From NCBI GenBank assembly GCA_900770285.1, contig CAAGJO010000017.1:1-18668 (forward strand): a stretch of 18,668 nucleotides of DNA, written 5' to 3'. Under the pieces are notes generated by a model. It was not told the DNA's origin, ran no database searches, and was given only the letters and a program-made list of their open reading frames with translations. Positions 7,653-14,888 of this stretch are shown here, piece after piece. Numbering within the stretch: the stretch's first letter is position 1; every line of letters starts with the position of its first letter. The DNA comes from Oscillospiraceae bacterium. GTDB lineage: Bacteria > Bacillota > Clostridia > Oscillospirales > Ruminococcaceae. Both the position numbers and the translations under genes were made by a program.

Positions 7653-9113
7653 TTAATCACTGATTCCTATAGAACGTATATGAGTTTTGTGATTATCGTC
7701 AACATATGTTTGTATAGTACCGTCTGTGCCGTAATAGAAATCATCTACTGCAAGTTCTCTGTACTCATAAAGGTTTCTTTTAGTTCCCCACTCCAGCATC
7801 ATATACTGAGTGTTTTCAGGAATTTGAGTAGTTGTATCACCTGCATCTTCGTCTGATGCTTCTGAATATGCTTTTACATTTCCCCATATCATCAGATCTC
7901 CGCCTTTAGTTCTGCTCTGATAACAGAGGTTCTGCAAAAATGCACTGCCTGAAACCCATGTTACTCCTCCGGGAAGATCAAATGACATGCAGTAACAGCT
8001 TGACGCAGCATCCCATTTCAAATGAATATCAAAGCTTCCAGAAGTATTATTATTGTTATATACAAATGTTAATGTAAAGGTCTGTTCTTCTTTTGATATA
8101 CCCAGCAGTTCTCCTGACGGGAACAAATAAACATCAAAATGAGTCAGTTTATCCGGTGTTCCAAAGGTTTCTGCTTTTATAGTTATATTTACAGTTTCTC
8201 CTGTAAGCAGACAGAACGCTCCGTCATCATATTGAAGATTATTTGCTGTATTGTTTGCAATTATCTGTAAACGTCCGGTATCAACATCAATATATTCAGG
8301 TGAACGCATTGGTTTTCCGCCGCTTGAATCCAGATCAGGATCAAGACCGGTATTTACAAATGCCTTTTGCATTTTTGAAGTTCCATTTGTTCCAAATAAA
8401 GCGTTTGCTTCTTTCTGTGTTGTAACACCGTTAACAGAAGTAAGCGTTTCACAATCTGCAAAAGCTCTTAATGCAAGAGATATTCTGTTAGGCTTTGTAA
8501 CAGTAATTTTAGTAAGATCCGAAGCCATTCTTATCGAATGAGATGTTACACCTGTAATTTTGTATTCCCCTTCATATTTTGAATCTTGGGGCAATCCCTC
8601 TTCTACAGTAAAGCCTGAAGGTATGTTAAGCTCAGTTATTTCAGGAGGACAGTATGAAAAGGCTGCTGTCTTTGTTGCAGAATCAAGAAGATATAAAGTA
8701 CCCTCTTCAGTCACATAATATGTTCCGTTAAGATTAGACAGAGGCAGTTCCAGTTTTGAAAATACACTTCCATTTGAACCGTTTACTTCTATCACGTTCT
8801 CTCCCACAAACTCTGCATCACTGAATGCTGTCCACAGACTTTTATTTGACAGCTTTTTAACTGTTGGTTCTATGTATACTTTTTCAGCGTTTGTCAGCTT
8901 AATGGCAGATAATGAACCGTTCCAGCTGTATGTTCCTCCGTCAACTGTAGCCGTTTCAGAATCATCAATACCTCTGAAATGAAGTGTATCCCCTTTAATG
9001 GCATTATCTGCATTGGAGTATTTAAAAGGATGTAATGAAGTATAAACATCTGAGAATGTTACTGTCAGATCAAACGGACGGTAACCGATGCTCTTTAGAT
9101 TATCAGTGTACAT
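7653..9113 (-). CDS. Adhesin fragment 3: repeat end and middle region
   Basis: This 486-residue piece carries on directly from fragment 2. The first codons complete a repeat ('MYTDNLKSIGYRPFDLTVTF'). A further repeat-like stretch occurs about residues 165-235 ('EYKITGVTSHSIRMASDL', 'LALRAFADCETLTSV'). The rest is acidic, Thr/Ser/Tyr-rich and predicted by eye to be beta-rich, with no domain I can name. It ends at a TAA (7653-7655) in the same frame as fragment 4, with a TAG (7632-7634) following. Both stops vanish if three single bases are restored. The start at 9113 has no ribosome site. Confidence 0.75.
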   Translation of the reverse strand: MYTDNLKSIGYRPFDLTVTFSDVYTSLHPFKYSNADNAIKGDTLHFRGIDDSETATVDGGTYSWNGSLSAIKLTNAEKVYIEPTVKKLSNKSLWTAFSDAEFVGENVIEVNGSNGSVFSKLELPLSNLNGTYYVTEEGTLYLLDSATKTAAFSYCPPEITELNIPSGFTVEEGLPQDSKYEGEYKITGVTSHSIRMASDLTKITVTKPNRISLALRAFADCETLTSVNGVTTQKEANALFGTNGTSKMQKAFVNTGLDPDLDSSGGKPMRSPEYIDVDTGRLQIIANNTANNLQYDDGAFCLLTGETVNITIKAETFGTPDKLTHFDVYLFPSGELLGISKEEQTFTLTFVYNNNNTSGSFDIHLKWDAASSCYCMSFDLPGGVTWVSGSAFLQNLCYQSRTKGGDLMIWGNVKAYSEASDEDAGDTTTQIPENTQYMMLEWGTKRNLYEYRELAVDDFYYGTDGTIQTYVDDNHKTHIRSIGISD

Positions 9114-9661
9114 CCGCTTAATTTCGGACAGCAGTCAAAAGCATAGCTGCCAATGCTTTCAAGATTCATATCAAATGAGAATAAAGCATTATTGTTTGCT
9201 GTAAGATTCTCACAGCCATAAAAAGCATTACCATCAATTGATTTTATACGCTTCGGAAATTCAATACTTTCCAATGAAGTTGAATACTGAAATGCACCGA
9301 TTCCAATCAAAAGATCTTCTGTTCCCTCACCAAATTTAATTGAGGTTATATTATTATGCGCAGTATAGCTGTAAGCAGAACAAAAAGCATAATTTCCTAT
9401 GGATTTCAATGTGGACGGAAATTCAATTTCTCCTGTAATAGGGCAGGCATTCTGACTGTCTTTTATAAAGGCTGATGCGCCTATTGTTTCAAGTCCCTCA
9501 GGAAACTTGTTTATCACATTATCATTTTCTGTGGTTTTATTGATATATGTTAAATTGGAAAATCCCCAAAAAGCCTTGTCGCCTATGCTTTTACCACCCT
9601 CATTAATAATCAGGCTTTCAGCACTATTGACTGAACTGCCCCATGACATATTGTCAAACAT
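9095..9661 (-). CDS. Adhesin fragment 2: BspA-type leucine-rich repeats
   Basis: This 188-residue piece holds LRR_5 (BspA/Treponema) repeats. Cores such as 'LETIGASAFIKD', 'LKSIGNYAFCSA', 'LIGIGAFQYSTSLESIEFP', 'IKSIDGNAFYGCENL' and 'LESIGSYAFDCCPKL' recur about every 23-45 residues. Such repeats form an extracellular solenoid that binds host or matrix proteins. The open frame really begins upstream (to about 9755) without its own start or ribosome site, so the ATG at 9661 is an artefact of the frameshift. It runs off frame at 'CPKLSG', and fragment 3 resumes in the middle of the next repeat ('LKSIG'). Confidence 0.8.
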   Translation of the reverse strand: MFDNMSWGSSVNSAESLIINEGGKSIGDKAFWGFSNLTYINKTTENDNVINKFPEGLETIGASAFIKDSQNACPITGEIEFPSTLKSIGNYAFCSAYSYTAHNNITSIKFGEGTEDLLIGIGAFQYSTSLESIEFPKRIKSIDGNAFYGCENLTANNNALFSFDMNLESIGSYAFDCCPKLSGCTLII

Positions 9662-9738
9662 CAGACCGGTACCGCCGTCTTTTGCGATAATGGTAAGCTC
9701 TTTTGTAGTTTTATTATATTTATATGTAAGATCGTCGC

Positions 9739-10254
9739 TTAACTCACCGTCAGCATTTTTCCGCAGTTATCTGTAACCACATCATCTGCCTCAGCAAGCA
9801 TAGTTACAGCCTTAAGATTCAAATTAACAGACGTTTTAGCAGCAGACACAGATGATGCTTTCTTTTTAGCAGAAGTTTGTTTATGAACTGTAGTTTGCTG
9901 CTCAGGTGCAGAAGTAACAGGAGCGGTTGTGTCAAGTGAAGTTGTTTCAGATGAAGCTGAAGTTTGGGGAACAGCAGTTACAGTCGATTTCACTGTATCT
10001 GCTTGTTTCTCAGATGTTGAACTGCTGTCAATATTTTCAACGATATCAGCCGACGCTTCCGGAACAGCATCAAGTATGCTGCTGTAATCATTTTCTATTT
10101 CCGTGCTTGAATTTTTTTCAGACTGAACTATACTGTCAGCTGCCTGTATATTCTCGGCAAAAACAGACTGAGGTATTGCCGAAACTTCCGTTAAAACAAA
10201 TGCCGCAGTCAATAAAAATGATGTTATTCTTTGAGTAAATTTTCTATATTTCAT
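9739..10254 (-). CDS. Adhesin fragment 1: signal peptide and Ser/Thr linker
   Basis: This is the N-terminal piece of the broken adhesin. The better start is the ATG at 10252-10254, not one seven codons upstream at 10275, because AGGTGGG sits 6-7 bases before it and the predicted transcript would begin near the upstream ATG. A signal peptide with Lys/Arg head, hydrophobic 'ITSFLLTAAFVL' core and 'VFA' cleavage site (after residue 33) is clear. A low-complexity region of Ser, Thr, Ala and Val follows, as in stalks exposed at the cell wall. The frame passes 'VVTDNCGK' and then stops at TAA 9739-9741. The next frame continues at once with 'NADGELSDDLTYKYNKTTKELTI', so one A is missing from the A run at 9756-9760. 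Confidence 0.8.
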   Translation of the reverse strand: MKYRKFTQRITSFLLTAAFVLTEVSAIPQSVFAENIQAADSIVQSEKNSSTEIENDYSSILDAVPEASADIVENIDSSSTSEKQADTVKSTVTAVPQTSASSETTSLDTTAPVTSAPEQQTTVHKQTSAKKKASSVSAAKTSVNLNLKAVTMLAEADDVVTDNCGKMLTVS

Positions 10255-10280
10255 AGATATCCCACCTGTTGCCATTTATA

Positions 10281-10309
10281 ATAATAATTTCTGAATTTCA
10301 AACCGTCAA
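10281..10309 (-). promoter_or_regulatory. Promoter of the adhesin gene
   Basis: TTGACG (10304-10309) and TATTAT (10281-10286) are 17 bases apart on the minus strand. Transcription would begin close to 10275, giving a leader of about 20-25 bases and supporting the ATG at 10254. A second weaker pair (TTGATA, 17 bases, TATCCT) and an AACCGGTT dyad lie further upstream; nothing else recognisable lies between 10310 and 10539. Confidence 0.7.
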
Positions 10310-10539
10310 AAATGTCACTGAATTTATGACAGTAAATCAAATTATATATCATCAATATACACTAATTAAAAATTTGAAATTATCTGTATAGTTTATGAAA
10401 TAAACCGGTTAATAGCTATAATACTATTTGTAACTACCATTATTAGGATAACACTGATTGTAATTTTTATCAACGCTTTTGCTTTCGTTTTTTGCTTTTT
10501 TGTAGATATATACCAAATAGTAAAGGTAAAATTTATTAA

Positions 10540-10582
10540 AAAAGACTGTTCCATTCAAACAATGTGAATAAAACAGTCTTTT
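10540..10582 (-). terminator. Terminator downstream of ssrA
   Basis: An 11-bp perfect stem (10540-10550 with 10572-10582) with an extra inner ATTC/GAAT pairing is followed on the minus strand by a run of T and further AT-rich sequence. It is about 200 bases past the tmRNA 3' end. The stretch 10583-10783 between them shows no convincing gene. Confidence 0.75.
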
Positions 10583-10783
10583 CCAAATTAACAGTTGTAA
10601 TATATTGAGCTTTTAATCAAACCCATTCAAAATCAATAAGCATATAATATTTTAACAAGAAATACGAGCAGTTAAACAGGCAGTCGGCAGAAATGAATTA
10701 ATTTGCACGGCAAGACCGGCATTACAGTAACAACAATAATGTTATAGTCATGAAATCTTGTATTGCGCTGCCCGCGCTAGGGC

Positions 10784-11141
10784 TGGTGGAGATGAGGAGA
10801 ATCGAACTCCTGTCCGAAAATCAATCCCTATGAATTTCTACGAGTATATTCTGTTATTTCGGAAAGACCCATTCCCTTATATAAAGGCAAACAGACACGC
10901 CTTTATATTCAGTAGACTGAAATACATTGAAAAGTTACAGCCGTCACTTTTCAACGTTCACCACTAGTCGACGCCTTTGCCTGAGCCGTGGTACTCAAAG
11001 GCAAGACGAGCAGCAATTAAGCAGCTGCTAATTCAAAATTATCTTTGTCGTCTAATTTTAAAACGTGCGCCGTTTTAAGAGTGTGCGCTCCTCTACTCGC
11101 TTATCATACTTCATGATCCCCGTCGAAACCATTGCATCCCC
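10784..11141 (-). ncRNA. ssrA: Transfer-messenger RNA (tmRNA)
   Basis: tmRNA rescues stalled ribosomes and tags the unfinished peptide for degradation, working with SmpB. The 358-base gene has the conserved 5' end GGGGATG...GGTTTCGACGGG and the 3' end with GGAGTTCGATTCTCC T-arm, acceptor strand CATCTCC, A and encoded CCA (10784-10786). The two ends pair into a 7-bp acceptor stem with one G-T. The tag reading frame (11017-11052) gives DDKDNFELAAA and then TAA. The exact resume codon is uncertain, but GAC after the TTAAAATTA stretch is the likely one. It lies 21 bases after smpB with no clear promoter between, so it is probably cut from a joint transcript. Confidence 0.96.
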
Positions 11142-11162
11142 ATAATTTCAAGGAATAAATTT

Positions 11163-11633
11163 TCACCGTTCACGTTCCTTCATAGCTCTTTCAATGTCAC
11201 GCTGTGCCGCACGCTTTGCCATGTCGTCACGCTTGTCATGAAGTTTTTTACCCTTGCAAAGTCCAAGCGCTAATTTCACTCTGCTGCCCTTAAAATATAA
11301 AGACATCGGAATAAGAGTTAACCCTTCCTGCTTTACTTTTCCAAGAAGCCGGTTAATCTCTTTTTTGTGCAAAAGCAGCCTGCGAACCCGCAAAGGATCA
11401 CGGTTAAAAATATTACCCTGCTCGTATGGTGAAATGTGCATTCCTTTTACCCACATTTCGCCGTCCTCAATTGTGCACCATGAATCTTTTAGGTTGACTC
11501 CTCCGTTGCGGATAGATTTGACCTCAGTGCCTACCAGTTCAATACCACATTCGATCTGCTCCAGAACAAAGTAATCATGACGTGCTTTTCTGTTATCGGC
11601 AATTTGCTTTGTACCGCTTTTGTTGATTGCCAT
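11163..11633 (-). CDS. smpB: SsrA-binding protein
   Basis: SmpB binds the tRNA-like domain of tmRNA and mimics codon-anticodon pairing in the ribosome A site during trans-translation. All 156 residues align with the family: 'NRKARHDYFVLEQIECGIELVGTEVKSIRNG' (14-44), 'NLKDSWCTIEDGEMWVKGMHISPYEQGN' (47-74), the 'LLLHKKEINRLLGKVKQEGLTLIPMSLYFKG' segment, 'KLALGLCKGKKLHDKRD', and a basic helical tail rich in Arg and Lys that enters the mRNA channel. The ATG has an AAGGGAAG ribosome site. Its RNA partner ssrA is the next gene. Confidence 0.97.
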   Translation of the reverse strand: MAINKSGTKQIADNRKARHDYFVLEQIECGIELVGTEVKSIRNGGVNLKDSWCTIEDGEMWVKGMHISPYEQGNIFNRDPLRVRRLLLHKKEINRLLGKVKQEGLTLIPMSLYFKGSRVKLALGLCKGKKLHDKRDDMAKRAAQRDIERAMKERER

Positions 11634-11666
11634 GTTCTTTCACTTCCCTTCAATGGTTTGAACTTG

Positions 11667-11695
11667 ATTATATCATTTTTTACAGCCCTTGTCAA
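11667..11695 (-). promoter_or_regulatory. Promoter of smpB-ssrA
   Basis: Perfect TTGACA (11690-11695) and TATAAT (11667-11672) with a 17-base spacer lie 33 bases before the smpB start on the minus strand. Confidence 0.9.
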
Positions 11696-11793
11696 GAAAA
11701 TTTATACTCATAAAAACAAGAATTAAATATTTTTTAGTCATATGAAAACATAATAAAAATTGTGAATTTTTTTCAAACTTTTTTCTGTAGCCC

Positions 11794-11822
11794 TTGAATA
11801 TATAAATATGGAGGAATATAAT
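11794..11822 (+). promoter_or_regulatory. Promoter of the thiSGH operon
   Basis: TTGAAT (11794-11799) and TATAAT (11817-11822) are 17 bases apart, about 30 bases before the riboswitch. A second -10 of extended type, TGATATAAT (11823-11831), lies just downstream and could serve instead. Confidence 0.7.
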
Positions 11823-11851
11823 TGATATAATAAATAATATAAAAATATGTA

Positions 11852-11942
11852 TGGGGAGCTTGACGGATTTTCCAAACAGGCTGAGAGGAAGGTATGTCCT
11901 TCGACCCGTTAACCTGATGTGGATAATGCCAACGTAGGGATA
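11852..11942 (+). promoter_or_regulatory. TPP riboswitch (THI element)
   Basis: The aptamer has all conserved blocks: GGGGAGC at the 5' end, CTGAGAGGAAGG, GACCCGTTAACCTGAT, GGATAATGCCAACGTAGGGA. These form the pyrimidine- and pyrophosphate-sensing arms of the thiamin pyrophosphate riboswitch. It stands before thiS-thiG-thiH, which make the thiazole half of thiamin. High TPP is expected to shut the operon off through the terminator that follows. Confidence 0.96.
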
Positions 11943-11958
11943 AGTCAGAAATTCTTAG

Positions 11959-11991
11959 GGAAGTTACCGCTTGGGTGATTTTCCTTTTTTT
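11959..11991 (+). terminator. Expression-platform terminator of the TPP riboswitch
   Basis: A 10-bp stem with one bulge (11959-11968 with 11974-11984), ending in seven T (11985-11991), lies 17 bases after the aptamer and 15 bases before the thiS start. It is the switchable terminator used when TPP is bound. Confidence 0.82.
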
Positions 11992-12006
11992 ATTTGGAGG
12001 TGCAAA

Positions 12007-12204
12007 ATGGTAATAATCAACGGTGAAGAAAAAAATGCCGCAGGAATTAATTTATCACAGTATCTGAACGATAACAATTTTGATCCAAGAATGATAGCTG
12101 TGGAATTAAATTATGTAATTATTCCAAAAACAGAATATGAAACAACTTTTCTTGATGATGGTGATACTGTTGAAATTGTAAGCTTTATGGGCGGCGGATG
12201 TTAA
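12007..12204 (+). CDS. thiS: Sulfur carrier protein ThiS
   Basis: ThiS is a ubiquitin-fold carrier whose C-terminal glycine is adenylated and converted to a thiocarboxylate, the sulfur donor for thiazole formation by ThiG. The 65-residue protein starts 'MVIINGEEKNAAG', with 'LSQYLNDNNFDPRMIAVELNYVIIPKTEYETTFLDDGDTVEIVSFMGGG' matching the beta-grasp family. The start is ATG 12007, with GGAGG at 11996-12000; an upstream TTG start at 11971 would lie inside the terminator hairpin and is rejected. The tail is unusual: the conserved Gly-Gly is followed by one more Gly and a final Cys (GGGC). If function needs a free glycine end, the Cys must be trimmed. No thiF is in the window. Confidence 0.93.
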   Translation: MVIINGEEKNAAGINLSQYLNDNNFDPRMIAVELNYVIIPKTEYETTFLDDGDTVEIVSFMGGGC

Positions 12205-12244
12205 CCGCTGAATTTATATACTATATATAAAAGGAAGTTTTAAT

Positions 12245-13018
12245 ATGCAGACAAATGAAAAGCTTGTTATCGGCGGACATGAATTCAATTCCCGATTCAT
12301 CCTGGGCTCAGGCAAATATTCTCTTGATCTTATAAAAGCCGCTGTAGAATATGCAGGGGCGGAAATAATTACCCTTTCCGTTCGCCGTGCAAATACAAAA
12401 GAACATGAAAATATTCTTGACTACATACCAAAAAACATTACTCTTTTGCCAAATACATCAGGAGCAAGAAATGCTGAAGAAGCTGTGAGAATTGCTCATC
12501 TGGCAAGGGAACTTGGCTGCGGCGATTTCGTTAAAATAGAAATTATGCGTGACAGCAAATATCTTCTCCCCGACAATGCTGAAACAATCAAAGCTACAGA
12601 AATTCTGGCAAGGGAAGGCTTTGTAGTTATGCCTTATATGTTCCCTGACCTGAATTCTGCAAGAGATCTGGTCAATGCAGGAGCAGCAGCAGTAATGCCT
12701 TTGGCAGCCCCAATCGGTTCAAACAAAGGTCTTGCAGCAAAAGAATTCATTCAAATTATTATAAACGAAATTGATCTTCCGGTTATAGTTGACGCCGGAA
12801 TCGGCCGCCCGTCACAGGCATGCGAAGCTATGGAAATGGGCGCTGCTGCAATTATGGCAAACACTGCTCTTGCAACAGCAGGCGACCTTCCGATAATGGC
12901 ATCAGCTTTTAAATCTGCAATAGAAGCAGGCAGAAAAGCATATATATCAGGACTTGGACGAGTTCTTACCCGTGGTGCGTCTGCCTCCGACCCACTGACA
13001 GGATTTTTACGCAATTAA
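12245..13018 (+). CDS. thiG: Thiazole synthase
   Basis: ThiG joins deoxyxylulose 5-phosphate, ThiS thiocarboxylate sulfur and dehydroglycine into the thiazole phosphate ring of thiamin. The 257 residues form the expected TIM barrel. Seen: 'FNSRFILGSGKY' (14-25), 'ITLSVRRAN' (42-50), the Schiff-base Lys97 in 'DFVKIEI', 'LLPNTSGARNAEEAVRIA' and the phosphate site 'DAGIGRPSQACEAMEMGAAAIMANTALA'. The start ATG is preceded by AAAAGGAAG. It follows thiS by 40 bases and precedes thiH by 15 bases, so all three are one transcript under the TPP riboswitch. Confidence 0.97.
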   Translation: MQTNEKLVIGGHEFNSRFILGSGKYSLDLIKAAVEYAGAEIITLSVRRANTKEHENILDYIPKNITLLPNTSGARNAEEAVRIAHLARELGCGDFVKIEIMRDSKYLLPDNAETIKATEILAREGFVVMPYMFPDLNSARDLVNAGAAAVMPLAAPIGSNKGLAAKEFIQIIINEIDLPVIVDAGIGRPSQACEAMEMGAAAIMANTALATAGDLPIMASAFKSAIEAGRKAYISGLGRVLTRGASASDPLTGFLRN

Positions 13019-13033
13019 AAGGTGGTCACAAAT

Positions 13034-14287
13034 ATGGATAATCAATTCTTAATAGATTCAGAATATCTTTCTCCAAAAGCTCTGGAAATCAAGCACTGTG
13101 TTGAAAACGATCCTTCTTCCCGCACAAACCATATGGAATATATGCCCGGAATGGAAATAATCGAATCGGACATATGTGAAAAAGTAATGAACCATATGAA
13201 TTCTTATGACTGTTCAAAATACACCGCCAAAGACGTAAAAACAGCTCTTGAGCACGAGATCTGCACTATTGAAGATTTCAAAGCACTTTTATCTCCTGCT
13301 GCCGAACCTTTCCTTGAAGAAATGGCTGAAAAAGCACGTCTTGAAACCAGCAGACATTTCGGCAACACTGTATATATGTTCACACCTCTTTACATTGCGA
13401 ACTACTGTGAAAATTACTGCGTTTACTGCGGTTTCAACTGCTATAATCACATAAAGCGAATGAAACTGAATATGGAGCAGATTGAACACGAAATGAAAGT
13501 TATTGCCGAAAGCGGAATGGAAGAAATCCTCATTCTTACAGGTGAAAGCCGAGCAAAAAGCGATGTAAAATACATTGGCGAAGCATGCAAGCTTGCAAGA
13601 AAATATTTCCGCATGGTAGGTCTGGAAGTTTACCCTGTAAATACTGATGAGTACAAATATTTACACGAATGCGGTGCAGATTACGTCACAGTATTTCAAG
13701 AAACCTATGACACTGACAAATACGAGACCCTGCACTTAATGGGCCACAAACGTGTATGGCCCTACCGTTTCAATGCACAGGAGCGTGCTTTAAAAGGAGG
13801 TATGCGAGGAGTTGCATTTTCAGCACTTTTAGGACTTTCAGATTTCAGAAAAGATGCCCTTGCAAGCGCTCTGCACGTTTATTTCTTACAGAGAAAATAT
13901 CCTCACGCTGAAATGTCTCTTTCTTGTCCGAGACTTCGTCCTTTCATAAACAACGAAAAAATAAATCCTTTGGACGTAGGCGAAAAACAGCTTTGTCAGA
14001 TTCTTTGCGCATACCGGATTTTCCTGCCCTATGTTGGCATAACAGTTTCTTCAAGAGAAAGTGCACAGTTCAGAAACGGCATTGTTAAAATCTGTGCCAC
14101 AAAAGTTTCAGCCGGTGTTTCAACAGGAATCGGTGACCACGAAAGCAAATATACCGGCAAAGAATCTACCGATGATGAAGGCGACGAACAATTTGAAATC
14201 TGCGACAACCGCAGTCTTAACAAAATGTATGATGATATTTCCTCAGAAGGCTTACAGCCTGTTCTGAACGATTATCTTTATGTATAA
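13034..14287 (+). CDS. thiH: 2-iminoacetate synthase (radical SAM tyrosine lyase)
   Basis: ThiH cleaves tyrosine with a radical SAM cluster, giving dehydroglycine for ThiG and p-cresol. The cluster motif C-x3-C-x2-C is intact as 'CENYCVYCGF' (Cys125, 129, 132), followed by 'EILILTGESRAKSDVKYI', 'VGLEVYPVNTDEYKYLHECGADYVTVFQETYD' and the C-terminal biotin synthase-like half ending 'GLQPVLNDYLYV'. The homologue HydG has a further C-terminal cluster motif, absent here, so ThiH fits along with the operon context. I prefer ATG 13034 (417 residues) because AAAAGGTGG lies at 13017-13025; a GTG at 13022 lies within that ribosome site. The N terminus is about 40 residues longer than in the Escherichia coli enzyme. 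No operon terminator is obvious after it. Confidence 0.95.
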   Translation: MDNQFLIDSEYLSPKALEIKHCVENDPSSRTNHMEYMPGMEIIESDICEKVMNHMNSYDCSKYTAKDVKTALEHEICTIEDFKALLSPAAEPFLEEMAEKARLETSRHFGNTVYMFTPLYIANYCENYCVYCGFNCYNHIKRMKLNMEQIEHEMKVIAESGMEEILILTGESRAKSDVKYIGEACKLARKYFRMVGLEVYPVNTDEYKYLHECGADYVTVFQETYDTDKYETLHLMGHKRVWPYRFNAQERALKGGMRGVAFSALLGLSDFRKDALASALHVYFLQRKYPHAEMSLSCPRLRPFINNEKINPLDVGEKQLCQILCAYRIFLPYVGITVSSRESAQFRNGIVKICATKVSAGVSTGIGDHESKYTGKESTDDEGDEQFEICDNRSLNKMYDDISSEGLQPVLNDYLYV

Positions 14288-14312
14288 TCCTGCATTTTAT
14301 ATTCAATTCATA

Positions 14313-14326
14313 CGAACATTTGTTCT
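14313..14326 (+). promoter_or_regulatory. LexA-box-like palindrome upstream of trx
   Basis: CGAACATTTGTTCT has the GAAC-N4-GTTC core of Gram-positive SOS boxes, with 13 of 14 positions fitting CGAAC-N4-GTTCG. It lies 140 bases before the thioredoxin start, just before a TATAAT at 14332-14337. The target promoter is not clear and the hit may be chance. Confidence 0.35.
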
Positions 14327-14466
14327 ATATTTATAATGATACCACTGAAAAAGCGATTTGTCAAGAGAATATCTGATTTTTCATGGCAATATAATTTTAA
14401 CCATGCAAGTCAAAAGAAAAAACGGTTATACTAATAATATACCAAGCAGAAAGGAATGTTTAAAAT

Positions 14467-14775
14467 ATGTCAGTACTTAAGGTAAGTAAAAGCAATTTTG
14501 AAGAGATCAAAAGCAGCGACAAAAAGGTTCTTTTGGATTTTTACGCTGACTGGTGCGGACCATGCCGCAGAGTTTCTCCATTAGTTGAAGAAATTGCACA
14601 GGAAAACCCTCAATACCTCATCGGCAAAATAAATGTTGACGAAGAACCTGAACTCGCCCAGGCTTTTGACGTTTCAAGCATACCAACTCTTGTGGTAATG
14701 CAAAACGGGAAGATTGTCGGCCACTCAGTAGGTGCAGGTTCAAAGGCAAATATACTTGAATTATTGGAATCATAA
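14467..14775 (+). CDS. trxA: Thioredoxin
   Basis: A cytosolic disulfide reductase of 102 residues, the standard thioredoxin length. The active site 'DFYADWCGPCRRVSPLVEEIA' holds the redox pair Cys30 and Cys33 with the usual Trp and Gly-Pro between them. The cis-proline loop 'SSIPTLVVMQNGK' and the 'INVDEEPELAQAFDV' strand-helix complete the fold. A ribosome site AAGGA lies 11 bases before the ATG, a rather long gap. It is likely a single gene: 179 bases separate it from thiH and its own strong terminator follows. No transmembrane segment or signal peptide is present. Which pathway it serves is unknown; a link to thiamin synthesis next door is possible but not shown. Confidence 0.95.
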   Translation: MSVLKVSKSNFEEIKSSDKKVLLDFYADWCGPCRRVSPLVEEIAQENPQYLIGKINVDEEPELAQAFDVSSIPTLVVMQNGKIVGHSVGAGSKANILELLES

Positions 14776-14789
14776 AGATTCTTATATGC

Positions 14790-14833
14790 AACAAAACAAA
14801 AGCCACCGATTTTACGGCGGCTTTTGTTTTGTT
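14790..14833 (+). terminator. Terminator of the thioredoxin gene
   Basis: A long stem of about 19 pairs with one mismatch (14790-14808 with 14815-14833) around a 6-base loop, its 3' arm rich in T, lies 14 bases after the stop codon. It also marks the border between chromosome genes and the recombinase region. Confidence 0.88.
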
Positions 14834-14888
14834 GTCTAAGGGCTATAAAAAAGATATTTTTGCGTTTTTAGCTGATGACTTCGAACCC

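Larger units (their letters stand above)
5129..10254 (-). pseudogene. Giant BspA-repeat/SpaA-type cell-wall adhesin gene, broken by frameshifts
   Basis: Five consecutive minus-strand ORFs are pieces of one gene for a sortase-anchored surface protein. Restoring seven single bases joins them into a frame of about 1710 codons. Order of parts: signal peptide (first 33 residues), Ser/Thr-rich linker, a 'DNCGKN' motif like the one that opens BspA leucine-rich-repeat modules, LRR_5-type repeats, a long middle region of unassigned beta-rich character, a SpaA-like domain with an E-box-type 'KELAAPEGYY', and an LPDAG sorting signal with membrane helix and basic tail. Losses map near 9756-9760, 9113, 7627-7656 (three) and 5624-5656 (two). 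All fit one missing base. Whether this is real decay, slippage or a sequencing artefact cannot be settled here. The likely role is adhesion or a pilus-like surface structure. Confidence 0.85.

Noticed and set aside
10690..10750. Mini-ORF MTITLLLLL on the minus strand after ssrA, like a leucine leader peptide
   Set aside because: It has no ribosome site and no leucine gene or attenuator downstream; likely chance.
11971..12006. N-terminal extension of ThiS from a TTG start
   Set aside because: It would be encoded inside the riboswitch terminator and its T run, while a strong GGAGG precedes the ATG at 12007.
14403..14478. 24-codon ORF overlapping the thioredoxin start
   Set aside because: It has no ribosome site and no recognisable protein features.
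14857..14865. TTTTTGCGT at the left edge of the recombinase block, similar in inverted sense to the right-hand 22-bp repeat
   Set aside because: Only about 8 bases are shared, in AT-rich sequence, which is too little to call terminal inverted repeats.
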